Source: Ruminococcus sp. Phil15 (GTDB lineage: Bacteria; Bacillota; Clostridia; Oscillospirales; Ruminococcaceae). From it: a DNA stretch of 64,000 nt. The notes beneath the pieces were generated by a model, which did no database searches, was not told the origin of the DNA, and saw nothing but the letters and a program-made list of their open reading frames with translations. Position 1 is the first letter of the stretch, and every line of letters starts with the position of its first letter. Shown here piece by piece: positions 25,157 to 33,363 of this stretch. Made by a program: the position numbers and the translations under genes. Location of the stretch: the NCBI GenBank assembly GCA_001940995.1, contig MSHC01000011.1, positions 15,356 through 79,355 on the forward strand, read 5' to 3'.

Positions 25157-26173
25157 ATGGGAAAGATACTTGTTACAGGCGGAGCCGGATTTATAGGAAG
25201 CCACACCTGCGTTGAGCTTTTAGACGCCGGATATGAAATCGTCATTCTCGACAACTTCTCAAACTCGAAGCCTGAGTCGCTCAACAGAATCAAAAAAATT
25301 ACAGGCAAGGACTTTAAATTCTACGAGGCAGACCTGCTCGATCTTGACAAGGTAAACGCTGTTTTTGACGAGAACCCCGACATAGAAGCCGTCATTCATT
25401 TTGCGGGACTCAAGGCTGTCGGCGAATCGGTAAGAATGCCTGTTGAATACTATCACAACAACATTACAGGTACTCTTATGCTTATCAAGGCTATGAGAGA
25501 GCACAACGCAAAGAAGATAGTATTCTCATCTTCCGCAACGGTTTACGGTCTTGACAACGAGGTGCCTTATGTAGAAACTATGCCTACCCACACCTCAACA
25601 AACCCTTACGGCTACACAAAGGTTATGATTGAGCAGATATTAAATGACGTATACGTTTCCGACAACGATTGGAGCGTTGCGCTTCTGCGTTACTTTAACC
25701 CTATCGGCGCACACAAGAGCGGACTTATCGGCGAGGACCCTAACGGAATTCCGAACAACCTGTTCCCTTACATTGCACAGGTTGCTGTCGGCAAGCTCCC
25801 TGCGCTCGGCGTATTCGGCAACGACTATGACACTCCTGACGGAACGGGCGTAAGAGATTACATTCACGTTGTTGACCTTGCAAAGGGTCATCTTTGCGCA
25901 GTTAAGTACGTCATGGAAAACAAGGGCGTTGAGGCTATCAACCTCGGCACAGGCAAGGGTTCAAGCGTCCTCGATGTTCTTCACGCATTTGAAAAGGCTT
26001 GCGGAAAGGAACTTCCTTACGTCATAAAGCCGAGGCGTGCAGGCGACATTGCGTGGTCATACGCAAAGCCGGACAAGGCAAAGAAGCTTCTTAACTGGGA
26101 GGCGCAGTACGGCATCGACGAGATGTGCGCAGACGGCTGGAACTTTGCCAAGAACAACCCCAACGGACTCTAA
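25157..26173 (+). CDS. galE: UDP-glucose 4-epimerase GalE (338 aa)
   Basis: Interconverts UDP-glucose and UDP-galactose in the cytoplasm (Leloir pathway and surface-glycan precursors). Extended SDR fold: NAD-binding TGGAGFIGS at residues 7-15, the Ser/Thr site VFSSSATVYG (124-128) and catalytic Y151-G-Y-T-K155. The start ATG 25157 (MGKILVTGG) has AAGGAGA upstream; the longer frame starts within the palindromic element. Length is normal for bacterial GalE. It is followed by a terminator (26184-26212). Confidence 0.96.
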   Translation: MGKILVTGGAGFIGSHTCVELLDAGYEIVILDNFSNSKPESLNRIKKITGKDFKFYEADLLDLDKVNAVFDENPDIEAVIHFAGLKAVGESVRMPVEYYHNNITGTLMLIKAMREHNAKKIVFSSSATVYGLDNEVPYVETMPTHTSTNPYGYTKVMIEQILNDVYVSDNDWSVALLRYFNPIGAHKSGLIGEDPNGIPNNLFPYIAQVAVGKLPALGVFGNDYDTPDGTGVRDYIHVVDLAKGHLCAVKYVMENKGVEAINLGTGKGSSVLDVLHAFEKACGKELPYVIKPRRAGDIAWSYAKPDKAKKLLNWEAQYGIDEMCADGWNFAKNNPNGL

Positions 26174-26183
26174 TATTAATGTG

Positions 26184-26212
26184 ACTGCCACTTGACTAAA
26201 GTGGCAGTTTTG
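26184..26212 (+). terminator. Terminator after galE
   Basis: ACTGCCACTT / AAGTGGCAGT then TTTG. Confidence 0.75.
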
Positions 26213-26235
26213 ATAACTGAAAGGACTGAAAAAAT

Positions 26236-27150
26236 ATGGCGCTCCCTGATTTTAAGAAAACGGTGCAGGATATAAAAGCAATTCCGCCTTGGGCAGGAAA
26301 ACTCAAGGATGGCGAATTTATAAGCTATCAGGTCAGCTACAAGACGAGGGCGTATCTTGATTTGTTTGATAGATACGTTATGCCCGACGACAAGGTCGGC
26401 GACATAAGATACTACGTCTACGACCCCGTAAAGCACGGAGCTGACCCTGACGGGAAATACCCCGTAACTATGTGGTTTCACGGACTCAGCAACTCGCTTA
26501 TGGAGGACGGGTGCATTATGTGCTGCGGTGCGGAACAATTCGCATCTCCAAAATATCAGAGCGAGATGGGCAGCGCTTACATAATAGTACCGCTTTGCAA
26601 CGAGGTAAGAGAGGAAAGCGGCAGGGTAATCGGAGGCTGGAGCGAGGACCACATCTGCGTTATAAAGAAGATTTACGACAAGGTCATTTCCGACTGCGGC
26701 AAAAATATTTCAAAGAAATTTGTTATGGGCGCTTCCTCGGGCGGATATTTCACATGGAAAATGCTGGAGAGCTTTCCTGACTTTTTTGACGGTGCGATCC
26801 CGATATCGTCGGGATATGTTCCCAATGATAAGTCGCTTGAAAAAATCGAGAAAAACGGCGTTTCGCTTCTTATTGCGCACGGCAGGAATGACGAAATGGC
26901 GGCTTTCGACGAATGTATTCTGCCATACGTCCAAAAGCTTCAAAGTATGAAAAACTGCACCTGCTTCTTCCCCGAATGGGTTTACAACGGCGACGGCGGT
27001 ATAAGTTCGGTATTCTACGGCTTTGAGATGGGTCAGCACTGTATGATAAACTGGATTCAGCACAATCTGATTTTCGACGACGGCAGGTATGCTGACGCAC
27101 GTTTGCCAAATGGTGTTACAGGCTGGATAAGGTCTGTTTGCGATAAGTAA
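26236..27150 (+). CDS. Alpha/beta-hydrolase esterase (304 aa)
   Basis: The nucleophile elbow MGASSGG gives Ser 167 in G-A-S-S-G. The oxyanion HG is in WFHGLSN, a likely acid is the Asp of HGRNDEM, and the base is the His of GQHCMINW near the C-terminus. The layout resembles feruloyl-esterase or PHB-depolymerase-like (esterase D-related) hydrolases. No signal peptide is present, so it acts in the cytoplasm. It lies 63 bp behind galE after a modest terminator, so it may be partly co-transcribed. The substrate is unknown. Confidence 0.75.
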   Translation: MALPDFKKTVQDIKAIPPWAGKLKDGEFISYQVSYKTRAYLDLFDRYVMPDDKVGDIRYYVYDPVKHGADPDGKYPVTMWFHGLSNSLMEDGCIMCCGAEQFASPKYQSEMGSAYIIVPLCNEVREESGRVIGGWSEDHICVIKKIYDKVISDCGKNISKKFVMGASSGGYFTWKMLESFPDFFDGAIPISSGYVPNDKSLEKIEKNGVSLLIAHGRNDEMAAFDECILPYVQKLQSMKNCTCFFPEWVYNGDGGISSVFYGFEMGQHCMINWIQHNLIFDDGRYADARLPNGVTGWIRSVCDK

Positions 27151-27166
27151 TAAGATATTATAAGCT

Positions 27167-27205
27167 AAAAAAGACGGCAGGCACTTTTGTGTCTGCCATC
27201 TTTTT
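27167..27205. terminator. Convergent terminator
   Basis: AAAAAGACGGCAG / CTGCCATCTTTTT between the esterase (plus) and the anti-sigma factor (minus). Confidence 0.8.
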
Positions 27206-27212
27206 ATTGGAA

Positions 27213-28268
27213 TTATTCAGGACGTGCGGCGGTTACTGCTGTTGAAACGACTGCACCGCTGTCGGAGCCGTTTGCTTTTTTGTCCGTATCATCATCAGAC
27301 TCCGGATAGTTGTACACAATGATTACTCCCTCGTAGTTTTCAACCACATAGTCTACAAGCTCCTCGCACTTTTCCTCGCCTAAGAAAAACGCTTTGCCTG
27401 TTGAGAGAATGTTTGTTACGAGGTAGCCGTCCTTTGTCATACCGATAGAGATATTTTCAAAGCCGAGCTTTTCAGAGCTTATCGAGAAGGATATCTCTTC
27501 TAAAAAGAACATACTGTCGAAGTCCTCGACTGCCGGTACATCTCTTGTTTCATCGGTAAGCAGGATATCCCATATATCGCTGTCATTAATGTCCTGCTCA
27601 AAGGTCACGTCCTGATATTTGCCGTTCTCCTCGTCGTACCAGTTATAGTAGGCATATCCGATTGTAGTATTGTCGGTGAGATTAAGGTCGCTCACAAAGT
27701 CGCCCAAGGTCTTTGGCTTATAGTACGAATTCGTGTAGCTGAAATACTCGCCGTCCTTTAGCTCAACTGCTACGGCGCACTCGATTGATACGCCCTTTAT
27801 TTCGTAGCACCTGACTGTCATTTCGTAGGTTTTATCCTCGTATGTGTCATAACCCGAAGCTGTATACTCGCCTAGCTTTTTGCCTATATCTAAGACGTCT
27901 AGCTTGCGGGAAGTACCACTATACATTACTCCGTCAATACCAAGGTCACTATACTGATTCTCTATTGTGCGCTCATCCCATTTTGGCACACGAGCTACGT
28001 TCTCTTTATAATCATCTTCATAATCCGATGTTACATTCCCGTATCTTATGCTAAAGAGCTTATCAGAGGTGTTTATCGGCTTTTCGGTGTTTACAAGCCT
28101 AATGCCTATAAATGCACCCAGACCAAGCAGAACGCAGATTGATGCGGCTATCGTGCAGATTTTTACCGCCTTGATTTTGGGCTTTTGCTGTGCTTCGTTT
28201 TCGGGGTCCGCCTCTAATATAAGTCTGTCGTCTATATCAGTAACAGCGTTAAAAATGCGTTTATTCAT
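27213..28268 (-). CDS. Membrane protein paired with an ECF sigma factor, probable anti-sigma factor (351 aa)
   Basis: The cytoplasmic N-terminus (about 1-35, MNKRIFNAVTDIDDRLI) is followed by one transmembrane helix (about 39-58) and a large acidic extracytoplasmic domain (about 60-351) rich in Asp, Tyr and Glu. It is encoded immediately after a sigma-70 family gene, with the ATG five bases downstream of that gene's stop. This layout is typical of anti-sigma factors of the RsgI/RsiV kind, but I recognise no named sensor domain. The start was chosen at MNKR because GGTGA sits just ahead of it. Confidence 0.75.
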   Translation of the reverse strand: MNKRIFNAVTDIDDRLILEADPENEAQQKPKIKAVKICTIAASICVLLGLGAFIGIRLVNTEKPINTSDKLFSIRYGNVTSDYEDDYKENVARVPKWDERTIENQYSDLGIDGVMYSGTSRKLDVLDIGKKLGEYTASGYDTYEDKTYEMTVRCYEIKGVSIECAVAVELKDGEYFSYTNSYYKPKTLGDFVSDLNLTDNTTIGYAYYNWYDEENGKYQDVTFEQDINDSDIWDILLTDETRDVPAVEDFDSMFFLEEISFSISSEKLGFENISIGMTKDGYLVTNILSTGKAFFLGEEKCEELVDYVVENYEGVIIVYNYPESDDDTDKKANGSDSGAVVSTAVTAARPE

Positions 28269-28273
28269 AAATG

Positions 28274-28837
28274 TCACCATTCCTTTCCGATAGAGTCTGA
28301 AAGCTTGTTTTTCAAACTGTTTCTGGTTCTTTTGAGGGACATTTTTACAGCACTTTCCGACATTTTATTTTTATCGGCTATCTCCTTAATCGAAAGCATA
28401 TACCAGTACCGCTGTACAAACAATATCCTTTGCTTTTTCTTTTGCTTAATAAGGAAATCGCTTATAGCCTGCGACAGCTCCTTATTCTCCAGACTGCCTG
28501 TAACATTTTCGCTTGACGGGATACATTCGCAAAGCTCGTCAAGCTGTACGCAGACTGCGCCGCTTCCACGCTTCTGTGCCTGACGCTTATCATATACATC
28601 GAGCGACAGATTGCGGATTATCCTGCCAAGGTAGGCTTTAAGGTTATTAGGCTTTTGCGGAGGTATAGTCTGCCACGCCTTCATCATAGTGTCGCTTAGG
28701 CACTCGCTTGCGTCCTCGTCGCTGTGGAGAATACCGCAGGAAACAGCTTTCAGAAAGCCGCCGTAGCTATCGGTCGCCTCCTTAATCGCCTGCTCGTTAC
28801 GTTCAAAAAACAGCGCTATAATTCTCTCGTCCTGCAT
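28274..28837 (-). CDS. ECF-type RNA polymerase sigma factor (187 aa)
   Basis: Region 2 (about 10-80: DEDASECLSDTMMKAWQTIP, AYLGRIIRNLSLDVYDKRQAQ) and region 4 (about 120-180: RILFVQRYWYMLSIKEIADKNKMSESAVKMSLKRTRNSLKNKL) are complete, with no region 3, as expected of an extracytoplasmic-function sigma factor. It is the first gene of a two-gene operon with the membrane protein after it. The target regulon is not visible. Confidence 0.9.
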   Translation of the reverse strand: MQDERIIALFFERNEQAIKEATDSYGGFLKAVSCGILHSDEDASECLSDTMMKAWQTIPPQKPNNLKAYLGRIIRNLSLDVYDKRQAQKRGSGAVCVQLDELCECIPSSENVTGSLENKELSQAISDFLIKQKKKQRILFVQRYWYMLSIKEIADKNKMSESAVKMSLKRTRNSLKNKLSDSIGKEW

Positions 28838-28891
28838 ATTCTCGCCTCCTTTGTCCCTTCACCTACTATGACGGAAACTTATCGTAAAAGG

Positions 28892-29569
28892 TCACAGCTT
28901 TTCAACGCTCTGTACCACTGCCGTGTTATTCTCTACCGTAAAATGTATATCAAAACCTGCAAAGCTCATGCTGTATATCTTACCGTCGTTTTCTTTGTAG
29001 GCAGGACGTGGGTCGTCGGCAAGGCATTTTATGACAGCTTGCCTTTTTCCCTCCGGCAGGACTTGCAAAAGCTCCTGTTTAAAATCAACGTTAAGGCTGT
29101 CGCATTTATGGTCGTCGGCATAACTGCCCTTTGCGTCCCCGATACAATCGGCATAAGGGATATACGGCTTTATATCGTAGATAGGGGTATTGTCGAGCAA
29201 ATCAACGCCCGAAACCACAAGCGTTATTCCGTACTTCTCGGTTTTCTCGACCCTTTCAAGCTTCACCGCCGACAGTCCCAATGAGTTTGGACGGAACGGC
29301 GAACGGCTTGCGAAAACTCCGACACGCTTATTTCCGCCGAGCCGTGGGGGTCTTACTGTCGGCGACCATTTTTCTCTATGCGACTTTGAGAAATCAAATA
29401 TCAGCCACAGATGTGAAAAGTCCTCGATGCCTGCAAACGCCTGCTCGACCCTGTAATCCGCTTCAAAGACAATTCTGCCGAGAAGCTCAGGAACCCGTCC
29501 GCTTTGCCTTGGAATACCGAATTTCTCCTTAAAATCTGTATGGATATATGCAATAGGATTTATCTGCAA
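28892..29569 (-). CDS. trmO: tRNA N6-methyltransferase TrmO / TsaA family (225 aa)
   Basis: The N-terminal UPF0066 (VirR/YaeB) domain has IAYIHTDFKEKFGIPRQSG, FSHLWLIFDF, RLGGNKRVGVFASRSPFRPN and SGVDLLDNTPIYDIKPY, covering the SAM and tRNA site. A C-terminal extension holds LLQVLPEGKRQAVIKCLADDPRPAY. The E. coli enzyme methylates t6A37 of tRNA-Thr to m6t6A. I place the start at TTG 29569 (SD AGGGGAG six bases upstream), since the region before it codes for a non-homologous stretch. Confidence 0.9.
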   Translation of the reverse strand: MQINPIAYIHTDFKEKFGIPRQSGRVPELLGRIVFEADYRVEQAFAGIEDFSHLWLIFDFSKSHREKWSPTVRPPRLGGNKRVGVFASRSPFRPNSLGLSAVKLERVEKTEKYGITLVVSGVDLLDNTPIYDIKPYIPYADCIGDAKGSYADDHKCDSLNVDFKQELLQVLPEGKRQAVIKCLADDPRPAYKENDGKIYSMSFAGFDIHFTVENNTAVVQSVEKL

Positions 29570-29702
29570 GACAGACTCCCCTTTCAACGTGATTCTTATG
29601 ATAAAAACATTGTAACATAAAGCTGTAACTAATGCAAGGTATTGAAAACTCGCCAAATTTAATGTATAATGGATTTATTGACGTAAAAAAGGAGAAGAAA
29701 AA

Positions 29703-30119
29703 ATGAAAAAGGTAATTCTAACATTTATTATTGCAGGGTCGGTTGTACTTTCCGCCTGCTCGTTTGGCAAGGACTCTGACAGCGATTCTGCAGCAGGCAG
29801 GATTGCAAAGGACGGAGAAACGCTCGGCGAGGGTGAAAAGAGCTTTTCGCTTAGTGTTACAGGCACAGACGGAGAAACGGACAGCTTTACGGTAAAGACC
29901 GACGAGCAGACCGTCGGAGCTGCGCTTTGCGAGATTGATTTTATCGCAGGAGAGGACAGCCAGTACGGCTTGTACGTCAAGACCGTAAACGGTGTAACGC
30001 TGGATTTTGATAAAGACCAGAAATACTGGGCGTTCTACGTCGACGGAGAATATGCGCAGTACGGCGTTGATATGACGGACATCGACGAGGGCGCAGAGTA
30101 TGCGTTTGTCGCTGAATGA
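29703..30119 (+). CDS. DUF4430-domain lipoprotein (138 aa)
   Basis: Signal peptide with lipobox VLSAC (Cys 19), then a single DUF4430 domain (about 45-138: VGAALCEIDFIAGEDSQYGLYVKTVNG, KYWAFYVDGEYAQYGVDMT). This fold resembles the C-terminal domain of transcobalamin. The gene overlaps the next one by four bases (ATGA), and that gene encodes an ECF S component. Such pairs are thought to capture and import a cobalamin-like cofactor. That assignment follows from family context and is not readable from the sequence alone. Confidence 0.85.
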   Translation: MKKVILTFIIAGSVVLSACSFGKDSDSDSAAGRIAKDGETLGEGEKSFSLSVTGTDGETDSFTVKTDEQTVGAALCEIDFIAGEDSQYGLYVKTVNGVTLDFDKDQKYWAFYVDGEYAQYGVDMTDIDEGAEYAFVAE

Positions 30120-30637
30120 CAGGAAAACGCAAAATAACGACCAGGGAGCTTGCGGTTTTTGCTCTGCTCGGCACGCTGATGTATCTGTCAAAGCTGCTGT
30201 TGGAGGGGCTACCTAACGTGCATCTGCTCGGTATGCTTACGATGTCCTACACGCTCGTATACAGGTGGAAGGCGCTTATCCCGATATACGTTTATGTTTT
30301 CCTGAACGGCTTATACGCAGGATTTATGCCGTGGTGGATTCCATACATGTATATCTGGGCGGTACTTTGGGGCATTACTATGCTGCTCCCTGAAAAAATG
30401 CCGAAAAAGGTTCAGGCAGTCGTTTACCCGATTGTATGCGCTTTGCACGGACTGCTTTTCGGTACGCTTTACGCTCCTGCGCAGGCGGTTATGTACGGGC
30501 TTGGTTTCAAGGCGACTGTTGCGTGGATTGCAGCAGGCCTGCCGTGGGATTTAATTCATGCCGGCGGCAATCTCGTTTTCGGATTACTCATAGTGCCGAC
30601 AGCTTCTATACTTAGAAAGCTTGAAAGGCAAAAATAA
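30116..30637 (+). CDS. ECF transporter S component coupled to the DUF4430 lipoprotein (173 aa)
   Basis: A small membrane protein with five or six hydrophobic helices and the Pro/His/Gly loop pattern of ECF S components (KLLLEGLPNVHLLGM, PWDLIHAGGNLVFG). It starts within the stop codon of the preceding lipoprotein, which means tight translational coupling. No EcfA or EcfT gene is nearby, so it would use the shared energising module. A corrinoid substrate is suggested by the DUF4430 partner. Confidence 0.75.
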   Translation: MTGKRKITTRELAVFALLGTLMYLSKLLLEGLPNVHLLGMLTMSYTLVYRWKALIPIYVYVFLNGLYAGFMPWWIPYMYIWAVLWGITMLLPEKMPKKVQAVVYPIVCALHGLLFGTLYAPAQAVMYGLGFKATVAWIAAGLPWDLIHAGGNLVFGLLIVPTASILRKLERQK

Positions 30638-30638
30638 A

Positions 30639-30671
30639 AGGTCCGACGAAAAAATGTCAGACCTTATTTTT
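30639..30671. terminator. Convergent terminator
   Basis: AAGGTCCGAC / GTCAGACCTT followed by ATTTTT. Confidence 0.75.
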
Positions 30672-30674
30672 ATA

Positions 30675-32048
30675 CTAAATATTTGTTACAAACGGCGTAA
30701 TAAGAATAATTATCATACATACCGGGCAGACATATTTCACCATTACTCTGAATAATGCCTGCGACTTGAAGCGTTTCTGTCCGAGAGTTACCTCGTCCTC
30801 AACATACTTTGTGCCTACCACATACGAGATAAGTATGCAGGTCATAAACGCCACAATAGGCATCATAATATTATTGCTGATAAAGTCGAAGAAATCGAGG
30901 AACTGGTAGCCGAAGATTGTAACCGTATCCCACACGCTGTAACCGAGTACCGAGAGCATGCCGACTGCGAGGCAGAACACGATAACTATAAGACAGCAAG
31001 GTATTCTTTTTATCTTGAACTTTTCACAGACTATAGAAACTACCGTTTCCATAAGAGAGATTGACGAGGTAAGTGCGGCGAGCGCTACGAGAAGAAAGAA
31101 CACAGCGCCGATAATCTGACCTCCTGCCATTGATTCAAACACGCTTGGGAGTGTGATGAACATAAGGCTCGGGCCTGCCTGAAGCTTATCTGCATCGCCG
31201 CCCGAAAAAACGAATACAGACGGCACAATGATAAGACCTGCCAGAAATGCAATAATTGTATCGAAAATCTCGATATATCTCACGGAGCTTTCGAGAGAGT
31301 CATCTTTACGCATATACGAACCGTAGGTAATCATAATTCCCATAGCGAGGGACATTGAATAGAAAAGCTGACCTACTGCGGCGGCAATTGTTTTCAGAAG
31401 CTTTGAAATCGTGAAGCCGTCGAAGTTAGGGAGAAGATAATACTTTACACCCTCTCCTGCGCCGTCAAGCGTCATTGTATAGATTGCGATGCCTATTGTA
31501 AGAACGACCAGAACCGGCATCATAAACTTGCTTACCTTTTCAATTCCCTTTTCAACGCCGAGCATAACGACAACGGCGGTAAGCGCTATGTAGATCACAA
31601 AAAACAGAGTAGACTGAGAAGCGTTGCCTATAAACGAACCAAAGAAGCTTCCGTCGCCTGCCGCCTCACTGCCTGCTCCCATAACAAAGACTGTGAGGTA
31701 TTTGAACACCCAGCCGCCGATTACGCAATAGTATGGCAGGATAATTGCAGGAACGAATGCGGCAAGCCAGCCCAGCGGTGCAAAACGCTTATCCATCGCT
31801 TTATATGCGCCGATTACGCTTTTACCGGTTTTTCTGCCGATTGCCGTTTCTGTAAGCATAAGAGCAAAGCCGAATGTTAACGTGAAAATGATATATATAA
31901 GCAGGAAAAATCCTCCGCCGTATTTTGCGGCAAGATAAGGGAACCTCCAGATGTTGCCCAGTCCCACCGCAGAGCCTGCCGCGGCGAGGATAAATCCTAT
32001 TTTAGAGTTAAAGCCTGACCCCTTACGCACTGTTTTTTCGTCTTTCAT
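30675..32048 (-). CDS. Sodium-dependent transporter, SNF/NSS family (457 aa)
   Basis: About 11-12 transmembrane helices. The signature GSAVGLGNIWRFPYLAAKYGG (helix 1, sodium and substrate site) and YCVIGGWVFKY are present. Prokaryotic relatives such as LeuT, TnaT and MhsT cotransport amino acids with Na+, which is the likely function. The start ATG 32048 (MKDEKT) has GGGGAG nine bases upstream; the longer frame begins upstream of the promoter. Confidence 0.93.
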   Translation of the reverse strand: MKDEKTVRKGSGFNSKIGFILAAAGSAVGLGNIWRFPYLAAKYGGGFFLLIYIIFTLTFGFALMLTETAIGRKTGKSVIGAYKAMDKRFAPLGWLAAFVPAIILPYYCVIGGWVFKYLTVFVMGAGSEAAGDGSFFGSFIGNASQSTLFFVIYIALTAVVVMLGVEKGIEKVSKFMMPVLVVLTIGIAIYTMTLDGAGEGVKYYLLPNFDGFTISKLLKTIAAAVGQLFYSMSLAMGIMITYGSYMRKDDSLESSVRYIEIFDTIIAFLAGLIIVPSVFVFSGGDADKLQAGPSLMFITLPSVFESMAGGQIIGAVFFLLVALAALTSSISLMETVVSIVCEKFKIKRIPCCLIVIVFCLAVGMLSVLGYSVWDTVTIFGYQFLDFFDFISNNIMMPIVAFMTCILISYVVGTKYVEDEVTLGQKRFKSQALFRVMVKYVCPVCMIIILITPFVTNI

Positions 32049-32087
32049 ATATAAATCTCCCCTTAATCTGCAAATAATACTTTTTTT

Positions 32088-32116
32088 ATTATATCCCATA
32101 TTCACCTGATTGTCAA
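32088..32116 (-). promoter_or_regulatory. Promoter of the SNF transporter
   Basis: On the minus strand TTGACA, 17 bases, TATAAT; back to back with the tRNA-Ser promoter. Confidence 0.85.
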
Positions 32117-32145
32117 ATATGTGCCAAGAATTTTCGCCAAAAAGC

Positions 32146-32174
32146 TTGACAAACATATATAAACGTGGTATAAT
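32146..32174 (+). promoter_or_regulatory. Promoter of tRNA-Ser
   Basis: Perfect TTGACA, 17 bases, TATAAT. Confidence 0.9.
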
Positions 32175-32198
32175 TATAAAGCTTTAGCAAGAAGCTAT

Positions 32199-32291
32199 GG
32201 AGAAGTCGCCTAGCCCGGTTTATGGCGCACGACTGGAACTCGTGTATGGGTTAATAGCTCATCGAGGGTTCGAATCCCTCCTTCTCCGCCA
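32199..32291 (+). tRNA. tRNA-Ser (GGA)
   Basis: A class II tRNA of 93 bases with encoded CCA. The acceptor GGAGAAG pairs with CTTCTCC, discriminator G, anticodon loop CTGGAAC (anticodon GGA), long variable arm and T arm GAGGG-TTCGAAT-CCCTC. Its 3' side marks the left edge of the accessory region. Confidence 0.96.
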
Positions 32292-32294
32292 AAT

Positions 32295-32335
32295 AAGAAC
32301 GCTAATTTTGATACAAAGTCAGCGTTCTTTCTTTT
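32295..32335 (+). terminator. Terminator after tRNA-Ser
   Basis: AAGAACGCT / AGCGTTCTT followed by TCTTTTT. The loop carries AATTTTGATACAA (32304-32316). Confidence 0.85.
32296..32318 (+). repeat. Left copy of the 23-base boundary sequence
   Basis: Lies inside the tRNA-Ser terminator. 21 of 23 bases match the inverse of 54824-54846. The 13-base core AATTTTGATACAA also occurs at 6709-6721 behind the initiator tRNA. Confidence 0.6.
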
Positions 32336-32397
32336 TGCTCGAAAAGCCTTATTCTATGGGCTTTTTCAGACTTTTTACATATTTCAATAGCTGTATG

Positions 32398-32433
32398 AAG
32401 CCGTCACGAGAGCGTTTCGTGGCGGCTTTTTTG
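32398..32433 (+). terminator. Orphan terminator with no gene in front
   Basis: AAGCCGTCACGA / TCGTGGCGGCTT and a T run. No plus-strand gene precedes it inside the region, so it is probably a leftover of a deleted gene. The rest of 32434-32535 holds only short repeats of AATCGTTCA. Confidence 0.7.
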
Positions 32434-32535
32434 CGTTTTTCAAAGGAAAATGGTGTGAAAGTCTAAAAGTAATCGTTCAATTTTAGGGTATTCGTTCATT
32501 TTTAGGAGTAATCGTTCAAAGATAGAAAACGGCAA

Positions 32536-32583
32536 AGAAAAAGCACATTGCGCCTCCCAAATCGGAGGTTCAATGTGCTTTTA
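32536..32583 (-). terminator. Terminator of the XRE regulator
   Basis: On the minus strand AAAGCACATTG...CCTCC / GGAGG...CAATGTGCTTT, then T-rich. Confidence 0.8.
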
Positions 32584-32883
32584 CATCGTATTCATAAGGT
32601 CAAGCAGCAACCGTTTCTGTTCATCGGTTAAGGAACTCCATCTTGAAAACAACTCTTGCTGTTCAGGCGTCAGTGCATTAGGCTCTTCACCTTCTGAGAA
32701 GAACTGCGCCAAGGTAATCCCGAAAGCCTTACAGACTGCTTCCAGCGTTGGCAGGGTCGGTGCGTTATTTCTATTGAACATATTCGTAACCGTTGAATGA
32801 GAAAGGTTCGATTCCTTTGCCAATCGATAATCTGTCCATCCGCGCTCTTCCATTAGTTCCTTGATTCTTTTTTGTGCGTTCAT
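32581..32883 (-). CDS. XRE-family transcriptional regulator (100 aa)
   Basis: A phage-434-Cro-like helix-turn-helix fills the first 65 residues (RIKELMEERGWTDYRLAKESNLSHSTVTNMFNRNNAPTLPTLE), followed by a short helical tail (TPEQQELFSRWSSLTDEQKRLLLDLMNTM). Regulators of this size are common on integrative elements. It is transcribed away from the 33036 gene, with an inverted-repeat operator between them, so it may control itself and its neighbour. Confidence 0.9.
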   Translation of the reverse strand: MNAQKRIKELMEERGWTDYRLAKESNLSHSTVTNMFNRNNAPTLPTLEAVCKAFGITLAQFFSEGEEPNALTPEQQELFSRWSSLTDEQKRLLLDLMNTM

Positions 32884-32901
32884 TCCATCACCTGCCCATC
32901 T

Positions 32902-32941
32902 GTAACTATTATAATCCCCGAAAAGGTGCTATAATAGTCAC
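32902..32941. promoter_or_regulatory. Divergent promoter/operator of the XRE regulator
   Basis: GTAACTATTATAAT (32902-32915) and CTATAATAGTCAC (32929-32941) form an inverted repeat whose arms each contain a TATAAT -10 box, one per strand. A symmetric autoregulatory operator is likely. Confidence 0.6.
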
Positions 32942-33035
32942 AATGGGTAGACAGCGAATGACCTAAAAAGGATATACTGAGTTTACCGTTTAGACATTGC
33001 GGTAATACTATTAAAAACGCAGGAGGACAAACACA

Positions 33036-33287
33036 ATGGAAAAACACGAAAACTTCTTTGAACGGTTAGCTCGTGAACGAAATATATCCGTAGAAGAAAT
33101 GAAACAAATTATCTCCGTTCGGATTGAACAGGGTCTTCGTGATCCCGACCCTGAAAAACGAAAATCCTGGGAGGCTATTCCCTGTGAAGGAGATGTACCT
33201 ACGCCGGAGGAATGGCTGAAGTATGCCGTGGAAAAATTGGAGGCGGACGGGAGAGATGATTTGTTGCGGTGGTATCCAAATTTATAA
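33036..33287 (+). CDS. Conserved small helical protein, element-associated (83 aa)
   Basis: A mostly alpha-helical, charged protein: FFERLARERNISVEEMKQIIS, then PDPEKRKSWEAIPCEGDVPTPEEW and EKLEADGRDDLLRWY. I recall closely similar small proteins in many gut Firmicutes next to conjugative or integrative element genes, but no function is established. AGGAGG lies nine bases before the ATG. It is divergent from the XRE regulator. Confidence 0.75.
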   Translation: MEKHENFFERLARERNISVEEMKQIISVRIEQGLRDPDPEKRKSWEAIPCEGDVPTPEEWLKYAVEKLEADGRDDLLRWYPNL

Positions 33288-33363
33288 GCGTATTTTATTC
33301 TGAAACACACAATATGAACAAGAATAAGCCGTCTGCGTTTGCAGACGGCTTTATACATATCGT

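Noticed and set aside
32197..32466. 89-codon frame across tRNA-Ser
   Set aside because: It begins in the tRNA and continues through its terminator; not protein-coding.
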